NCBI GenBank assembly: GCA_003223215.1
Contig: QHYH01000146.1
Coordinates: 1-33,559, forward strand
Length of the DNA stretch: 33,559 nucleotides
Direction of reading: 5' to 3'
DNA from: Acidobacteriota bacterium
GTDB taxonomy: Bacteria; Acidobacteriota; Terriglobia; Acidiferrales; UBA7541
Shown here: positions 1-7,981 of the stretch, in pieces
Layout of the letters: each line of letters begins with the position of its first letter
Numbering within the stretch: position 1 is the stretch's first letter
Notes under the pieces: generated by a model
Seen by the model: only the letters and a program-made list of their open reading frames with translations
The model's database searches: none
Told to the model about the DNA's origin: nothing
Translations under genes and position numbers: made by a program

Positions 1-310
1 AACACACACGCGGTAATACTCTTCTTGTGCACGTCCAAACCACAGCAGCACGGATAGACCACTTCCATCGCATCTCTCCTTTCTACCGCTTGGCGTTGGA
101 CGCTTCGAAAAAGCGAAAATCTCCTATGCGCGCTCTCCGCAACTTCCGGAGGCTACAATTCGTTGTGCTTCCCAGCGTCCCAGCCATACTCGTACGCGGG
201 CTCTGCGAGCGCCAGAGTAGCTCGGCCTCTATCGCCAACGCGGCTGCACAAACACTACGACATCTCAGGCCCATTTTCATCCTTCGTTGTGGCTCTCCGA
301 GAGCCATGAC
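1..310. other. Non-coding stretch at window start
   Basis: I see no convincing gene here. The reading frames present are short, arginine/serine-rich and start without ribosome-binding sites. The stretch lies downstream of the minus-strand ADOP permease. A perfect 6-bp dyad with a 3-nt loop (291-305, GGCTCT/AGAGCC) sits just past that gene's stop codon. It lacks a T-run, so it is only a weak terminator or mRNA 3'-end candidate. Confidence 0.5.
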
Positions 311-2770
311 TTACTCGTACCGGAGGGCGACAAGTGGATCGACGTGCGTGGCGCGCCGGGCAGGCAGCAAGCACGCGACCAAGCCGACTGCGACAACGAT
401 GACCACCACGATGCTGAAAGTCAACGGATCCGTAGCGGAGACGCCCCAGATTTGGCTGGCCAGCAAGCGCGTCAGAGCAAAGCTGCTCACCAAGCCGAGG
501 AGAATGCCGGCGGCGATCAGGCGCATGCCTTTGCGCAAAACCATTTGGAGAACGTTGCTCTGCTGCGCGCCGAGGGCGATGCGAATGCCGATTTCGTGCG
601 TTTGGAGCGACACGGTGTAAGCCATGACGCTAAAGACGCCGATGACCACGAGCAGCAAGCCGATCCCGGCGAACGCACCGAGCGAAGCCACGCCAAACCG
701 AGGCTGGGCGTAGGAGAACCTTTCGAGATAGCTTTCGAGCGAGCCGGTGTCCGCGAGCGCGACGTTGCGATCGACGGACCAGATTTCCTTGCGAACGCTA
801 TTGAGGAGCGAGCCGGGATCGACGGCGGTCCGGACGAGGATGCCGCGGTCACCAAAGCCGGAGACCGTGTAGGGGAAAAAAGCCTCGGGCATGATGGGCT
901 CCTGCAAGCCGCGGTTCTTGGCGTCCGAGACGATGCCGATAATTTCAAAGTAGAGGCCATGGGGCGTTTCCGGGATTTGATCGAGGATTTTAAAACTGAT
1001 TTTCTGTCCGATGGGATCGTCCTTGCCGAAGAAATCGCGCGCGAGCGTCTGATTGATGACCGACACGGGCCGCGCGGATTCGATGTCGTTTTCGGAAAGC
1101 AGCGTGCCGCGCAATAAGCGGCGGTCCATGACTTGGAAGTAGGTATCGCTGCAAGCCTCGAAAGTGACGTTCCACTCTTCGGCGTGCGTCTTTCCGGGGA
1201 TCACGACCTCACTGCGCGGGCCGCCATAAGGAGGCAACGAAATAGTTTCAGTGGCGTTGACGACTCCAGGGATGCCTTTCACGCGGCGGAGAACCTCCTG
1301 GAAGAAGAGTTTTTTCTGCACCGCGGTCTCGTAACGGCCTCTCGGCAAAGGAATGCGCACAACGAGGATATTTTGCGGGTTGAAGCCAAGGTCCACGTGC
1401 GTGAGGGCGAAAACGCTGCGTATCATCAAGCCGGCGCCGACCAGCAGCACAATCGAAAGCCCCACTTCCGCAATGACCAACGAGGCGCGGAGCTTGCCAT
1501 GGCGGAAACCTCCCTGGACGCCGAGGCCGGTATCCTTGAGCCGCGTGTGCAAATCCTTGCGCGCGGCGTGGAGAGCGGGCGCTAGGCCACAGAGAATCGT
1601 GGTGAGCATGGCCACGACCAAAGTGAATACGAGAACCGTGAGGTTCAGACCAATTGCGGCTTCGTCAGGAATCCATTGATGCAATGGGATGGAAGACACG
1701 ATCCATTTGAGGCCGCCATACGCAAAGAAACAACCTGCTGCGCCGCCGGCAAGAGCCAGAACGAAACTTTCGACGAGCAATTGGCGAATGAGCTGGCCGC
1801 GAGTGGCACCAATCGAGGCGCGCACGGCAATTTCTTTTTCGCGGGAAGTGGCGCGAGCGAGAAGCAGGTTGGCCACGTTGCTGCAAGCGATCAGGAGCAG
1901 CATGGTGACCGCGCCGATCAGGGCGTACAACATGCCCTTGAAATCGCCGACGACGTTGCTGGCAAGAGTGGCAACTTGCACGGTGAACTTGGGCGGATAG
2001 CGCTTCTCATAGACCCTCGCCAGGCCATGAGCGACGATTTCCAAATCCGCGGCGGCGGCTTGTTCGCTGACGCCGGGCTTGAGGCGCGCAATGGTCCAGA
2101 AAAAGTCGTCATCATTAAAGAGTGCCGTGTTGGGAGTGGCGCTGCGCTTCCAACTCGTGGTCATCCAAACTTGGCCGGCGCAAAGGCCGAAGCGGCGAGG
2201 CATCACGGCCACAAGGGTGCGTGAGACACCGTTGAGGACCATCGTGGTGCCGACGATTTTCGGATCGGCGTTGAATTGCGTTTTCCAAATCCGGTAGTTC
2301 ATGGCGAAGACCGGCGGGGCACCAGGCTTGGCGTCTTCTTCCGTGATCATGCGACCTAGGAGAGGCGGAACGTCGAGAAACGTGAAAGTGTTAGGTGTGA
2401 GGATGACGCCGTCGAACTGCTGGGTGCCTTCTCCATTGTTGTAAAGCACGTCGGTGTGGTTACAGCCCATGACGTCTTCGAGGACGTGGTTCTGGTCGCG
2501 GTAGTCGAGCATCTCGGTCATCGAGTAGCCGGAACGGCCGCCGGGACGGGATTCCTTCACGTCATGAATCATGAAGTTGACCAGGCGGTCGCCGCCCTTG
2601 TAGGGAAAAGGGTGGAGAAGGCCGTTGTAAATCACGCTGAAGACGAGCGTGGTTGCACCGACGCCCAGGCCGAGAGCGAAGGTGGCCAGGAGAGCGAGGC
2701 GGCGATCTTTGCGCAGGCTGCGAAGCCCGTAGCGAAGGTCTCGCAAAAGATGGTCGATGAGATTCCTCAT
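311..2770 (-). CDS. ABC transporter permease of the ADOP (acidobacterial duplicated orphan permease) type
   Basis: This is an inner-membrane permease of the MacB/FtsX superfamily, 819 residues, with no ATPase gene beside it. The N-terminal soluble stretch (about residues 1-25, LRDLRYGLRSLRKD) leads into a first membrane helix (about 28-50), then a MacB-type periplasmic core domain. A cluster of helices follows around residues 280-405 (LLLIACSNVANLLLARA is characteristic). A second soluble domain and a second FtsX-like helix cluster occupy the C-terminal 130 residues (MAYTVSLQTHEIGIRIALGA), so the MacB unit is duplicated as in ADOP proteins. The ATG start has a strong GGGAGGAG ribosome-binding site close upstream. 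In Acidobacteria such genes are numerous, often stand alone or after a PadR regulator, and have unknown substrates. The 286 nt between this gene and the next one upstream hold no gene I can support. Family call is firm; substrate unknown. Confidence 0.93.
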   Translation of the reverse strand: MRNLIDHLLRDLRYGLRSLRKDRRLALLATFALGLGVGATTLVFSVIYNGLLHPFPYKGGDRLVNFMIHDVKESRPGGRSGYSMTEMLDYRDQNHVLEDVMGCNHTDVLYNNGEGTQQFDGVILTPNTFTFLDVPPLLGRMITEEDAKPGAPPVFAMNYRIWKTQFNADPKIVGTTMVLNGVSRTLVAVMPRRFGLCAGQVWMTTSWKRSATPNTALFNDDDFFWTIARLKPGVSEQAAAADLEIVAHGLARVYEKRYPPKFTVQVATLASNVVGDFKGMLYALIGAVTMLLLIACSNVANLLLARATSREKEIAVRASIGATRGQLIRQLLVESFVLALAGGAAGCFFAYGGLKWIVSSIPLHQWIPDEAAIGLNLTVLVFTLVVAMLTTILCGLAPALHAARKDLHTRLKDTGLGVQGGFRHGKLRASLVIAEVGLSIVLLVGAGLMIRSVFALTHVDLGFNPQNILVVRIPLPRGRYETAVQKKLFFQEVLRRVKGIPGVVNATETISLPPYGGPRSEVVIPGKTHAEEWNVTFEACSDTYFQVMDRRLLRGTLLSENDIESARPVSVINQTLARDFFGKDDPIGQKISFKILDQIPETPHGLYFEIIGIVSDAKNRGLQEPIMPEAFFPYTVSGFGDRGILVRTAVDPGSLLNSVRKEIWSVDRNVALADTGSLESYLERFSYAQPRFGVASLGAFAGIGLLLVVIGVFSVMAYTVSLQTHEIGIRIALGAQQSNVLQMVLRKGMRLIAAGILLGLVSSFALTRLLASQIWGVSATDPLTFSIVVVIVVAVGLVACLLPARRATHVDPLVALRYE

Positions 2771-3056
2771 GCGCTCCTCCCGGTATTGGCTTTGTACGCG
2801 CCACCAAAGCGGAACGGAAGCGGCGTCGAGCCCGTCGCGACGACCTGAGACTTAACCCGGTGTGATGACGGCAGTGCCAGCCGGGCTTCGCGCTTCAAGG
2901 TGAGGTACGAAATCGCGCCAGAATTTGTTGCATGGAAAAGGGATTTGAGGGCTAGACGTCGCGAAAACGGCTTGGAGCGGAAGAAGTTCTCGCTTCGCCT
3001 GCCCAGGCAAGCTCGGAATGCAGGAGCAGGAGATACGGCTCGAGAGCGGCCGCAAC

Positions 3057-3503
3057 TCAGCGGAGGGGCGGTGAGAAGTCGGTGAGAGAGAGGAAGGTGG
3101 ACTCGACTTTTTCGACCAGCTTGCCATTGGCTTCGGACTTGTCGCGGGCCGCCTGCCATTCGGGGTCATTGCGAAAAGCATCCCAATTCGCGTTGGCGGC
3201 TTCGCGGCTGGGGTGCGCGAGGATATAGAAGAGAGTCCTGCCCTTGAGCGGTTCCTCAATAGGAGTCCAGTAGGCCACGTTGCGGATGCCATGCTTCTCG
3301 AAAAGCCGCATGGTGTGTTCGCGGAAGCGGCGCAAAAGATCGTCCAGCTTGCCTTCGTAGGTGTGGTACACCCGGAGCTCGTAAACCATGGATGAGGTTC
3401 CCGAGCTAACTTTGTCTTGGGAATGGTCAAGAGATGAAAGCCAACCGGCCGCCGGGAGCAGGGCCGCAGCGGGTAGCGATTGAAGCAAGTCGCGTCGTTT
3501 CAT
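3057..3503 (-). CDS. Tat-exported NIPSNAP family protein
   Basis: A 148-residue protein. The N-terminus KRRDLLQ followed by an alanine/leucine-rich stretch (residues 9-24) is a twin-arginine (Tat) type signal. The rest fits the NIPSNAP fold, a ferredoxin-like alpha/beta domain: it opens with VYELRVYHTYEGKLDDLLRR, continues with an ...RNVAYWTPIEEP strand, and ends with the typical DPEWQAARDKSEANGKLV helix. NIPSNAP proteins are small dimeric alpha-beta barrel proteins whose bacterial function is mostly unknown. A TACAAT hexamer (minus strand, 3517-3512) lies only 8 nt before the ATG and no Shine-Dalgarno is visible, so a near-leaderless transcript is possible (inference). The gene is codirectional with the ADOP permease but 286 nt away, so a shared operon is uncertain. 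Confidence 0.88.
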   Translation of the reverse strand: MKRRDLLQSLPAAALLPAAGWLSSLDHSQDKVSSGTSSMVYELRVYHTYEGKLDDLLRRFREHTMRLFEKHGIRNVAYWTPIEEPLKGRTLFYILAHPSREAANANWDAFRNDPEWQAARDKSEANGKLVEKVESTFLSLTDFSPPLR

Positions 3504-3588
3504 GACCGATCATTGTAGCAGAGCTACTGGACAACGATGAAAGGCTGGAGCAGTGCGATGTAGCCGCTCCGAGGCTGGCGATAGCTAA

Positions 3589-3608
3589 AGGCTGTTACAA
3601 AACAGCCT
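3589..3608 (-). terminator. Stem-loop after the truncated gene
   Basis: A perfect 8-bp stem (AGGCTGTT / AACAGCCT) with a 4-nt loop. On the minus strand it lies 2 nt after the stop codon of the 3611-3847 reading frame and is followed by TTTAGC. This looks like a rho-independent terminator with a short U-tract. The stem is clear; the function is inferred. Confidence 0.5.
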
Positions 3609-3610
3609 CC

Positions 3611-3847
3611 TCAAACAGGCTTCCCGTCAAGCGCGATCTTGTACCATTCGTCCGGCTGCCCCGTGACTCTCATAAGCATCCCCTCATTGACCAGCCAGTT
3701 CCAAGCCTCTTCGAGCGCCTCGCCTAAAGCGGAAGTCAAGCATCGCGTCGCTGGGAGGAGCCGGGAAAGCAGAAGCCGCAAAGCCGCGGCCGCACGAATT
3801 GGCCCGAGCAGTGCCCGGGAAAATGCGCGGAAAAAAAAGACGCTCAC
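3611..3847 (-). pseudogene. Truncated gene remnant, C-terminal helix-turn-helix-like piece
   Basis: A 78-residue reading frame. The last 35 residues look like genuine protein: EALEEAWNWLVNEGMLMR then a DEWYKI strand, resembling the C-terminal end of TIGR02391/Ymh-like hypothetical proteins, which carry a similar W..L...G.L pattern (from memory). The first 40 residues are arginine/leucine-rich and look like read-through of unrelated DNA. The stop codon is followed at once by a good stem-loop (3589-3608), as expected if the 3' end of a gene and its terminator survived while the 5' part was lost. It lies beside a transposition-ATPase fragment, which supports a decayed island. It could instead be a small real gene; I favour a remnant. 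Confidence 0.4.
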
Positions 3848-3900
3848 GAACTCAGTGAGAATCGGGATGAAGGGCTGACTCGGTAACGAAACTGAGAGGG

Positions 3901-4125
3901 CGAACTACTCGTAATGCAAAGCCACCAGAGGGCGGGTTTGCGGCGCTGTTCGCTTCCACCAGTCAGCATATCGAGGATCTCGCCAATCAGGTAAAGCTGC
4001 GCGTTATCTTGTTACTGGATGAGGCGCACCTCCTGCCGATGGCAGTTCTCGATCAGTTGCATATCCTGTTGAATTTTCAACGCGACTCGAAACCGTGGCT
4101 TTTCCCCGCAGTACATTGCGCTTGA
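3901..4125 (+). pseudogene. Fragment of a TniB/ExeA-like AAA transposition ATPase
   Basis: In the frame starting at 3901 the translation runs without a start codon to a TGA at 4123-4125. It contains VKLRVILLLDEAHLLP, a Walker B motif with the DEAH sequence of ATPases that accompany DDE transposases (TniB/IstB/ExeA-like AAA family). It is followed by LDQLHILLNFQRDSKPWL, which matches the region after Walker B in that family. The Walker A part (GxxGxGKT), which should lie about 60 residues upstream, is absent, and the frame stops soon after Walker B. Only the middle of the ATPase survives. No transposase gene is nearby. It marks an old mobile element near the tRNA-Arg locus. Confidence 0.6.
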
Positions 4126-4152
4126 GTATCTCGCGCAATTCGGGCAAACCTC

Positions 4153-4179
4153 AAGAACGGAGCCTTACGGCGCATCTGG
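4153..4179. repeat. Dispersed 27-bp repeat, copy 1
   Basis: Begins AAGAACGGA and ends TTACGGCGCATCTGG. It matches positions 19702-19728 on the same strand at 26 of 27 bases. Flanks of the two copies do not match. It directly follows the transposition-ATPase fragment. The rest of this gap (4126-4322) holds nothing else I can assign. Confidence 0.6.
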
Positions 4180-4322
4180 TAAGTGATTGAAATATGGCGC
4201 GCCTAGGCGACGATTTTAGAACTTGTCTCGTCGATTTTGTGGTTGCCGCGGAGTGAAATCTCTAGTGAATTGAACTTGTGATGCCCACTTGGTTCAATTG
4301 TTCCCGCTCATCCCTTCGTGAA

Positions 4323-4664
4323 CTACCTTAGCCAGTGAAAGATAACAAGCTCCGGGAAAGCCCAGCCCGACAAGAACGCATAAATCCACGCACCCCGGTC
4401 TTTGCGTCTGAACACCGCGAGGCAAACAAAGACGATAAATATGGCCAGCTGTACGTAGTAATTCCCGAGCAAATGGGACAGCCTGAACAACCAACCGACA
4501 ATTCCTAGTAGGTTCCTCGGGCCGGGGTCAAGGACTGACGGGGGATGAGGCTTGGGCCAAACAAGGGACATCGTAGTGTAGAGGAGTGCTCCCGCCGCAC
4601 CCACGATAAACCGCGTAAAGGCGCCTCTGCAACTCTCCCACGCGCTTTGCTTCTGCTCACTCAT
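4323..4664 (-). CDS. Small hypothetical membrane protein
   Basis: A 113-residue protein of unknown family. I start it at the ATG at 4664 because a GAGGA ribosome-binding site lies about 9 nt upstream; an earlier in-frame ATG at 4709 has none. After a short polar N-terminus (MSEQKQSAWESC) there are three hydrophobic stretches: about residues 16-36 (FIVGAAGALLYTTMSLVW), 50-90 (two closely spaced helices around LLGIVGWLF and LAIFIVFVCLAVF, followed by RRKDRG), and 95-112 (WIYAFLSGWAFPELVIFHW). The protein would sit in the inner membrane. It has no partner gene on its strand. It lies between the transposition-ATPase scar and tRNA-Arg, so it may be island cargo. No function can be assigned. Confidence 0.55.
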   Translation of the reverse strand: MSEQKQSAWESCRGAFTRFIVGAAGALLYTTMSLVWPKPHPPSVLDPGPRNLLGIVGWLFRLSHLLGNYYVQLAIFIVFVCLAVFRRKDRGAWIYAFLSGWAFPELVIFHWLR

Positions 4665-4771
4665 GCATCGGATTCCTCTATCGGGTTGAAATGAGAACGT
4701 GTTGAGCAATCGAGTTCTAAACAGATATGAGGCTATCGGCAGAAGTCATTGAATGCAAAGGAGAACGAAAG

Positions 4772-4848
4772 TGGCGCGCCCGGTGAGATTCGAACTCACG
4801 ACCCCATGCTCCGGAGGCATGTACTCTATCCATCTGAGCTACGGGCGC
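4772..4848 (-). tRNA. tRNA-Arg (anticodon CCG)
   Basis: A full cloverleaf on the minus strand: acceptor GCGCCCG pairs with CGGGCGC; D-arm GCTC/GAGT; anticodon stem CATGC/GCATG with loop CTCCGGA (anticodon CCG, reads CGG); variable GGGTC; T-arm GTGAG/CTCAC with the canonical TTCGAAT loop. The discriminator is G and the CCA end is encoded (4772-4774). The mature part without CCA is 4775-4848. A degenerate second tRNA 5' half lies about 160 bp upstream on the same strand. Confidence 0.96.
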
Positions 4849-4969
4849 GCTGAAAAATGTGTGGCCAATCTGTGGCCACGGCTGTACCGCCCATCCGCGA
4901 AACCCTTTGTTTCCTGCGATTCCAGCCGATACTTTCCGATTATAACTGCTAGTAGAATCAGCGTAACGC

Positions 4970-5012
4970 TGTTTCCGGAGAGCAGCGCTCTATCCAGCTG
5001 AGCAACGGGCGC
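4970..5012 (-). pseudogene. Truncated tRNA-Arg-like 5' half
   Basis: On the minus strand this reads GCGCCCG, TT, a D-arm GCTCAGCTGGATAGAGC, then an anticodon arm CTGCT-CTCCGGA-AACAG (one mismatch, again a CCG loop). After that the similarity ends: there is no usable T-arm and no acceptor partner. Aligned to the intact tRNA-Arg it matches about 32 of 40 positions, so it is not a recent copy of that gene. It is more likely the remains of a foreign tRNA or an old integration scar. Confidence 0.7.
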
Positions 5013-5149
5013 GCGGTCGGCGTTCTCCAGATCTTTTGGAGAAACGCACAAAGGGAAATTCGACCTAGATATTCTATCCCGTCTAATTCGCTCGCGCTAG
5101 CAGGCATTCCTTCGCGCGCTTTGCTCTATAAGCAGGCAGAAATGTCCGT

Positions 5150-5500
5150 TTATCCGATGGCGCGGGAACGTATGCTCTTCGCAAGCTTTTCAATTTCCTC
5201 GGCCTTCTTGAGCATGGGTACAGAAAGCACTTGCACGGAATCGGTTTTTTCCACTTCAGCCTTCAATTCACTGGCCAAGTGAAAAAGCCGCTCAACGCTT
5301 TTCTTAATGTCCTTCTGATTGGCCTCCAGCATAGCTTTGGAGTCGATCTTGGGCTCGTCGGTGTCTTCGTCCTTCTGCACAGGTTTTGGCGAGGGCTGAG
5401 TTCCGCCTCCGCCTTGCGATTGCACGGAAGAATTCACGAATCCGATGGGCAGGCCCGACGCCAGAAGTATGGTAAGAAACTTTCGTCTTGATTCCATCAT
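5150..5500 (-). CDS. Small Tat-exported helical protein, unknown function
   Basis: About 116 residues. The start is set at the GTT-TGG-ATG-ATG double ATG (5500/5497), where an AAGGGAG ribosome-binding site lies 6-9 nt upstream; the longer frame to 5575 has no such site. The N-terminus SRRKFLTILLASGLP is a textbook twin-arginine signal. After the signal come a glycine/glutamine/proline linker (QGGGGTQPSPKP), an acidic stretch, and a long amphipathic helical region (ANQKDIKKSVERLFHLASELK ... MLKKAEEIEKLAKSIRS) that could form a helical bundle. I do not recognise the family. It is divergent from the MscS gene across a 102-nt gap. Confidence 0.7.
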   Translation of the reverse strand: MMESRRKFLTILLASGLPIGFVNSSVQSQGGGGTQPSPKPVQKDEDTDEPKIDSKAMLEANQKDIKKSVERLFHLASELKAEVEKTDSVQVLSVPMLKKAEEIEKLAKSIRSRAIG

Positions 5501-5575
5501 CCAAACTCCCTTATGGCGGCTCCGCCACACTCTGGCTAACGCACGAACGACTGCCCTTCTGCGGACCTCTTCCAA

Positions 5576-5584
5576 TGTTATACT
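5576..5584 (+). promoter_or_regulatory. Extended -10 promoter for the MscS gene
   Basis: TGT followed by TATACT gives an extended -10 element (TGnTATACT). Transcription would start near 5591, about 12 nt before the MscS ATG. The -35 region (around 5556) is weak, which extended -10 promoters tolerate. Inferred from sequence only. Confidence 0.4.
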
Positions 5585-5602
5585 CCCCCTCTCATAGAAA
5601 TC

Positions 5603-6478
5603 ATGCCAAGTTCTTTAAATCATTGGGTGTACTTGATGCTTCCTCATGCCCTGCGATTGCTGGGCATCCTTGTCATCGCACTGGCGGTCAATCGCCTGCT
5701 CCGGGCGGCCAGCAAATTGATCATCAAAACTGCGACGGCGCAGACTCGCCAATCACAACTCCGTGAGCAACAGACGCGCACGCTGGCTGGGATTATTTAT
5801 GGCACGGCCAGCAAAGTGGTGTGGGCTGTTGCGCTGCTAATGGCGCTGCACGAGTTCATGGACGTCACGCCCGCCGTGGCGCTTGCGGGCCTTGCCAGCC
5901 TGGCCTTCGGCTTTGGAGCGCAGAATCTGGTGCGTGACGTGATTACCGGCTTTTACATCGTTTTGGAAGACCAATACGTCGTGGGCGACACCGTGCAGAT
6001 TTCCGACTACACCGGACGGGTGGAACATCTCACCCTGCGGCGGACGGTCCTGCGCGATGCTCGCGGAGCGCTCGTCACCATCGCGAACGGCGAGATTCGC
6101 ACCGTAAGCAATCTGAGCCGCGATTGGTCGCAAGCATTCGTGGATGTTTCGCTCGCCCCCGAAACGCCCGTCGAGAAAACACTAAGAGCTTTGGAAACGG
6201 CGGCGGCGGCGTTGCGAGCGGATCCGGCGTGGTCACAGGCTTTGGTGGACGGCCCTCGGATCCTGGGCGTTCAAGACTTTGACCGAACCGCTTCCACGTT
6301 TCGGCTGCAGGTGCGAACGGCGCCGACGCGCCAGGACGAAGTGGCTCGGGAGTTGCGGCGCCGCATTCAAGCCGAGCTTCTCAAGCAGGGGATACCCCTT
6401 TCGAGCGTCCAGCGCATCGAACTTACCGGCGTTTCTCGTTCCTTGCAGGAAGCCGCACAATCGGATACTGCGAGGTAG
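5603..6478 (+). CDS. MscS-family mechanosensitive ion channel
   Basis: A 291-residue small-conductance mechanosensitive channel that would open under membrane tension and release solutes during hypo-osmotic shock. Helices are visible at about residues 12-34 (LRLLGILVIALAVNRLL), 64-86 (YGTASKVVWAVALLMAL) and 90-117. The last is the pore-lining helix with the family signature: LAGLASLAFGFGAQNLVRDVITGFYIVLED. The beta domain follows (YVVGDTVQISDYTGRVEHLTLRRTVLRDARGALVTIANGEI), then an alpha/beta C-terminal domain. The length is typical for the short YggB/YkuT branch. A promoter-like extended -10 lies just upstream. The downstream DUF4760-like gene is 16 nt away and probably cotranscribed. Confidence 0.95.
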   Translation: MPSSLNHWVYLMLPHALRLLGILVIALAVNRLLRAASKLIIKTATAQTRQSQLREQQTRTLAGIIYGTASKVVWAVALLMALHEFMDVTPAVALAGLASLAFGFGAQNLVRDVITGFYIVLEDQYVVGDTVQISDYTGRVEHLTLRRTVLRDARGALVTIANGEIRTVSNLSRDWSQAFVDVSLAPETPVEKTLRALETAAAALRADPAWSQALVDGPRILGVQDFDRTASTFRLQVRTAPTRQDEVARELRRRIQAELLKQGIPLSSVQRIELTGVSRSLQEAAQSDTAR

Positions 6479-6494
6479 CCCGGAGGGATTCGGC

Positions 6495-6950
6495 ATGGCC
6501 CAGATCACCTACGATGAAGTGAACCTCATGTTGCGGCTGTACGATTTACGCCGCGAACCGCGCCTGCGGCAAGCGCGGGCCTGGTTTACCGACAACTTCC
6601 ATCCCACGTCCCCGGAAGACATGATCGAAAAGTACCCCCAAGGCAGCGAAGAAAATACCTACATCCGCATGGTGATCAGTTATTGGGAAATGGTGGCGAG
6701 CATCGTGAATCGCGGCTTGATCAACGATGAACTTTTTTTTGAGAGTAATGGAGAAATCTGGGTCGTGTGGGACCGCATGCGCACGATCGTTCCCACCTGG
6801 CGCGCCGCTTTCAAGAATCCCCACCTGTTCCAAAACATTGAAGAGACCTGCAAGCGGCTGGAAGCCTGGAGAGAGAAGCGAGCCCCGGGATCTACCGTGG
6901 CCATGCGTCAGATGCTGGGCCAGTCGAAATCGAAGACGAGGGTGATTTAG
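6495..6950 (+). CDS. DUF4760-like protein
   Basis: 151 residues. The ATG at 6495 has a GGAGGGA ribosome-binding site (6482-6488); the longer upstream frame overlaps the MscS gene and is not used. The protein is soluble, helix-rich and aromatic-rich, with ITYDEVNLMLRLYDLRREPRLRQARAWF at the start and a central YWEMVASIVNRGLINDELFFES segment. This pattern resembles DUF4760-type proteins, small helical proteins of unknown function often found as single genes in Acidobacteria (recalled, not searched). There is no signal peptide. The position 16 nt after the MscS gene suggests a two-gene operon. The family assignment is tentative; the gene itself looks real. Confidence 0.75.
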   Translation: MAQITYDEVNLMLRLYDLRREPRLRQARAWFTDNFHPTSPEDMIEKYPQGSEENTYIRMVISYWEMVASIVNRGLINDELFFESNGEIWVVWDRMRTIVPTWRAAFKNPHLFQNIEETCKRLEAWREKRAPGSTVAMRQMLGQSKSKTRVI

Positions 6951-7272
6951 ACTCGGCCGATTACACGTCAGATGCCGCCATAGCCATAAAAGAGCCGTTT
7001 TCCGTGCAAGCAATTCCTGCGCAGCAATAAAGGACTTTGTCATGGTCTTCTCCGCTTCCTCGAACCCCATCGAGAGGCGTGGCTGGAGCTTGTCGTGAAA
7101 ACCTCCGGTTTAAACGGCTCTGTTGGAACACCCAGTCGCTCCCGGTAAAGCCACGACTCCCGCACAACAAAACCTGACATGTCTCGATTTGATTGAAAGG
7201 ATTGCGGCTGGCCTTAAAATCGCGCTACGAAGACTGAGAATTCGATCGTGCTACCAACGAGAGACCGATCGT
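6951..7272. other. Intergenic gap between convergent genes
   Basis: No gene is supported here. A 10-bp inverted repeat (AGAGCCGTTT at 6991-7000 and AAACGGCTCT at 7112-7121) encloses about 110 nt. It could be a folded 3' region shared by the convergent transcripts or the ends of a decayed insert. No T-run terminator was found. Confidence 0.4.
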
Positions 7273-7974
7273 TCAAAGTGGGGTGCCGACCGTCGTGCCA
7301 GCAGCGGCAAAAACCGTGGGCATCTCTTCCCGAGCGAAGGAGAGAAAGCACTTCACCACAGCAGGATCGAACTGAGTGCCACTCGACTCGGAAAGCCGGC
7401 GCATGGCCTCTTCAAATGGCAGACCTTTGCGGTACGGACGCGAGGAGACCATGGCGTCAAAGGCGTCCGTCACGGAAACGATGCGCGAGACGATAGGAAT
7501 CTCGGTCTCTTTGAGGCCCGCGGGGTATCCTTTCCCGTTGAAAAACTCGTGGTGGTGAAGAATATCAAGCGCGGCGCGCTCAAATCCGGGAAGCATGCGC
7601 AGGACGGCCCAGCCATATTCGGGGTGTTTCTTCATTAATGCATATTCTTCGTCGTCAAGGCGCCCCGGCTTGCGAAGAATGGCATCCGGTATGCCGACTT
7701 TGCCAATGTCGTGGAGAAGTGCCGCGACTTCAAGATTCTGAAGTGCGGCTCCTTCGAGGCCGAGCTCCTGGCCGACGCGCATGCCCCATTCAGCCAGACG
7801 TGTGCTATGGACTCCGGTGTTGAGATCTTTCAGGTCAAGGAGTTGATTGAATGCGCAGATCACGGAGCTGCGCAGCGCCGAGGCTTGCTCTTCCAGCTGC
7901 TTGATTCGGAGGGACTCCGGCGCCACAAGAAGCGGGGAGCTTCTCGTCGGCGCCGGAATTTGACCCTTCAGCAT
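7273..7974 (-). CDS. HD-GYP domain cyclic-di-GMP phosphodiesterase
   Basis: About 233 residues from the ATG at 7974; a TTG two codons earlier (7980) is also possible. The protein is a single HD-GYP domain after a short helical lead. It shows the metal-binding HD in EVAALLHDIGKVGIP, the following KPGRLDDEEYALMKKHPEYG, the HHHE cluster, and the NGKGYPAGL loop, which is the GYP motif. HD-GYP enzymes hydrolyse c-di-GMP to GMP or pGpG. No receiver or membrane segment is present, so it acts in the cytoplasm. It starts within a few nucleotides of the stop codon of the subtilase gene, which points to translational coupling and cotranscription. GGDEF and PilZ genes elsewhere in the window give it plausible partners. 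Confidence 0.93.
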   Translation of the reverse strand: MLKGQIPAPTRSSPLLVAPESLRIKQLEEQASALRSSVICAFNQLLDLKDLNTGVHSTRLAEWGMRVGQELGLEGAALQNLEVAALLHDIGKVGIPDAILRKPGRLDDEEYALMKKHPEYGWAVLRMLPGFERAALDILHHHEFFNGKGYPAGLKETEIPIVSRIVSVTDAFDAMVSSRPYRKGLPFEEAMRRLSESSGTQFDPAVVKCFLSFAREEMPTVFAAAGTTVGTPL

Positions 7975-7981
7975 GAGCAAT

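Noticed and set aside
287-1117. 276-residue plus-strand frame inside the ADOP gene
   Set aside because: It is antisense to a strongly supported permease, rich in Asp/Arg/Ala, and shows no family motif.
4753-5001. Plus-strand frame with RPVRFELTTPCSGG
   Set aside because: This peptide is the translation of the antisense of tRNA-Arg, a known artefact.
4839-5051. Minus-strand frame containing APVAQLDRA
   Set aside because: The motif is the translated 5' half of the truncated tRNA, not a protein.
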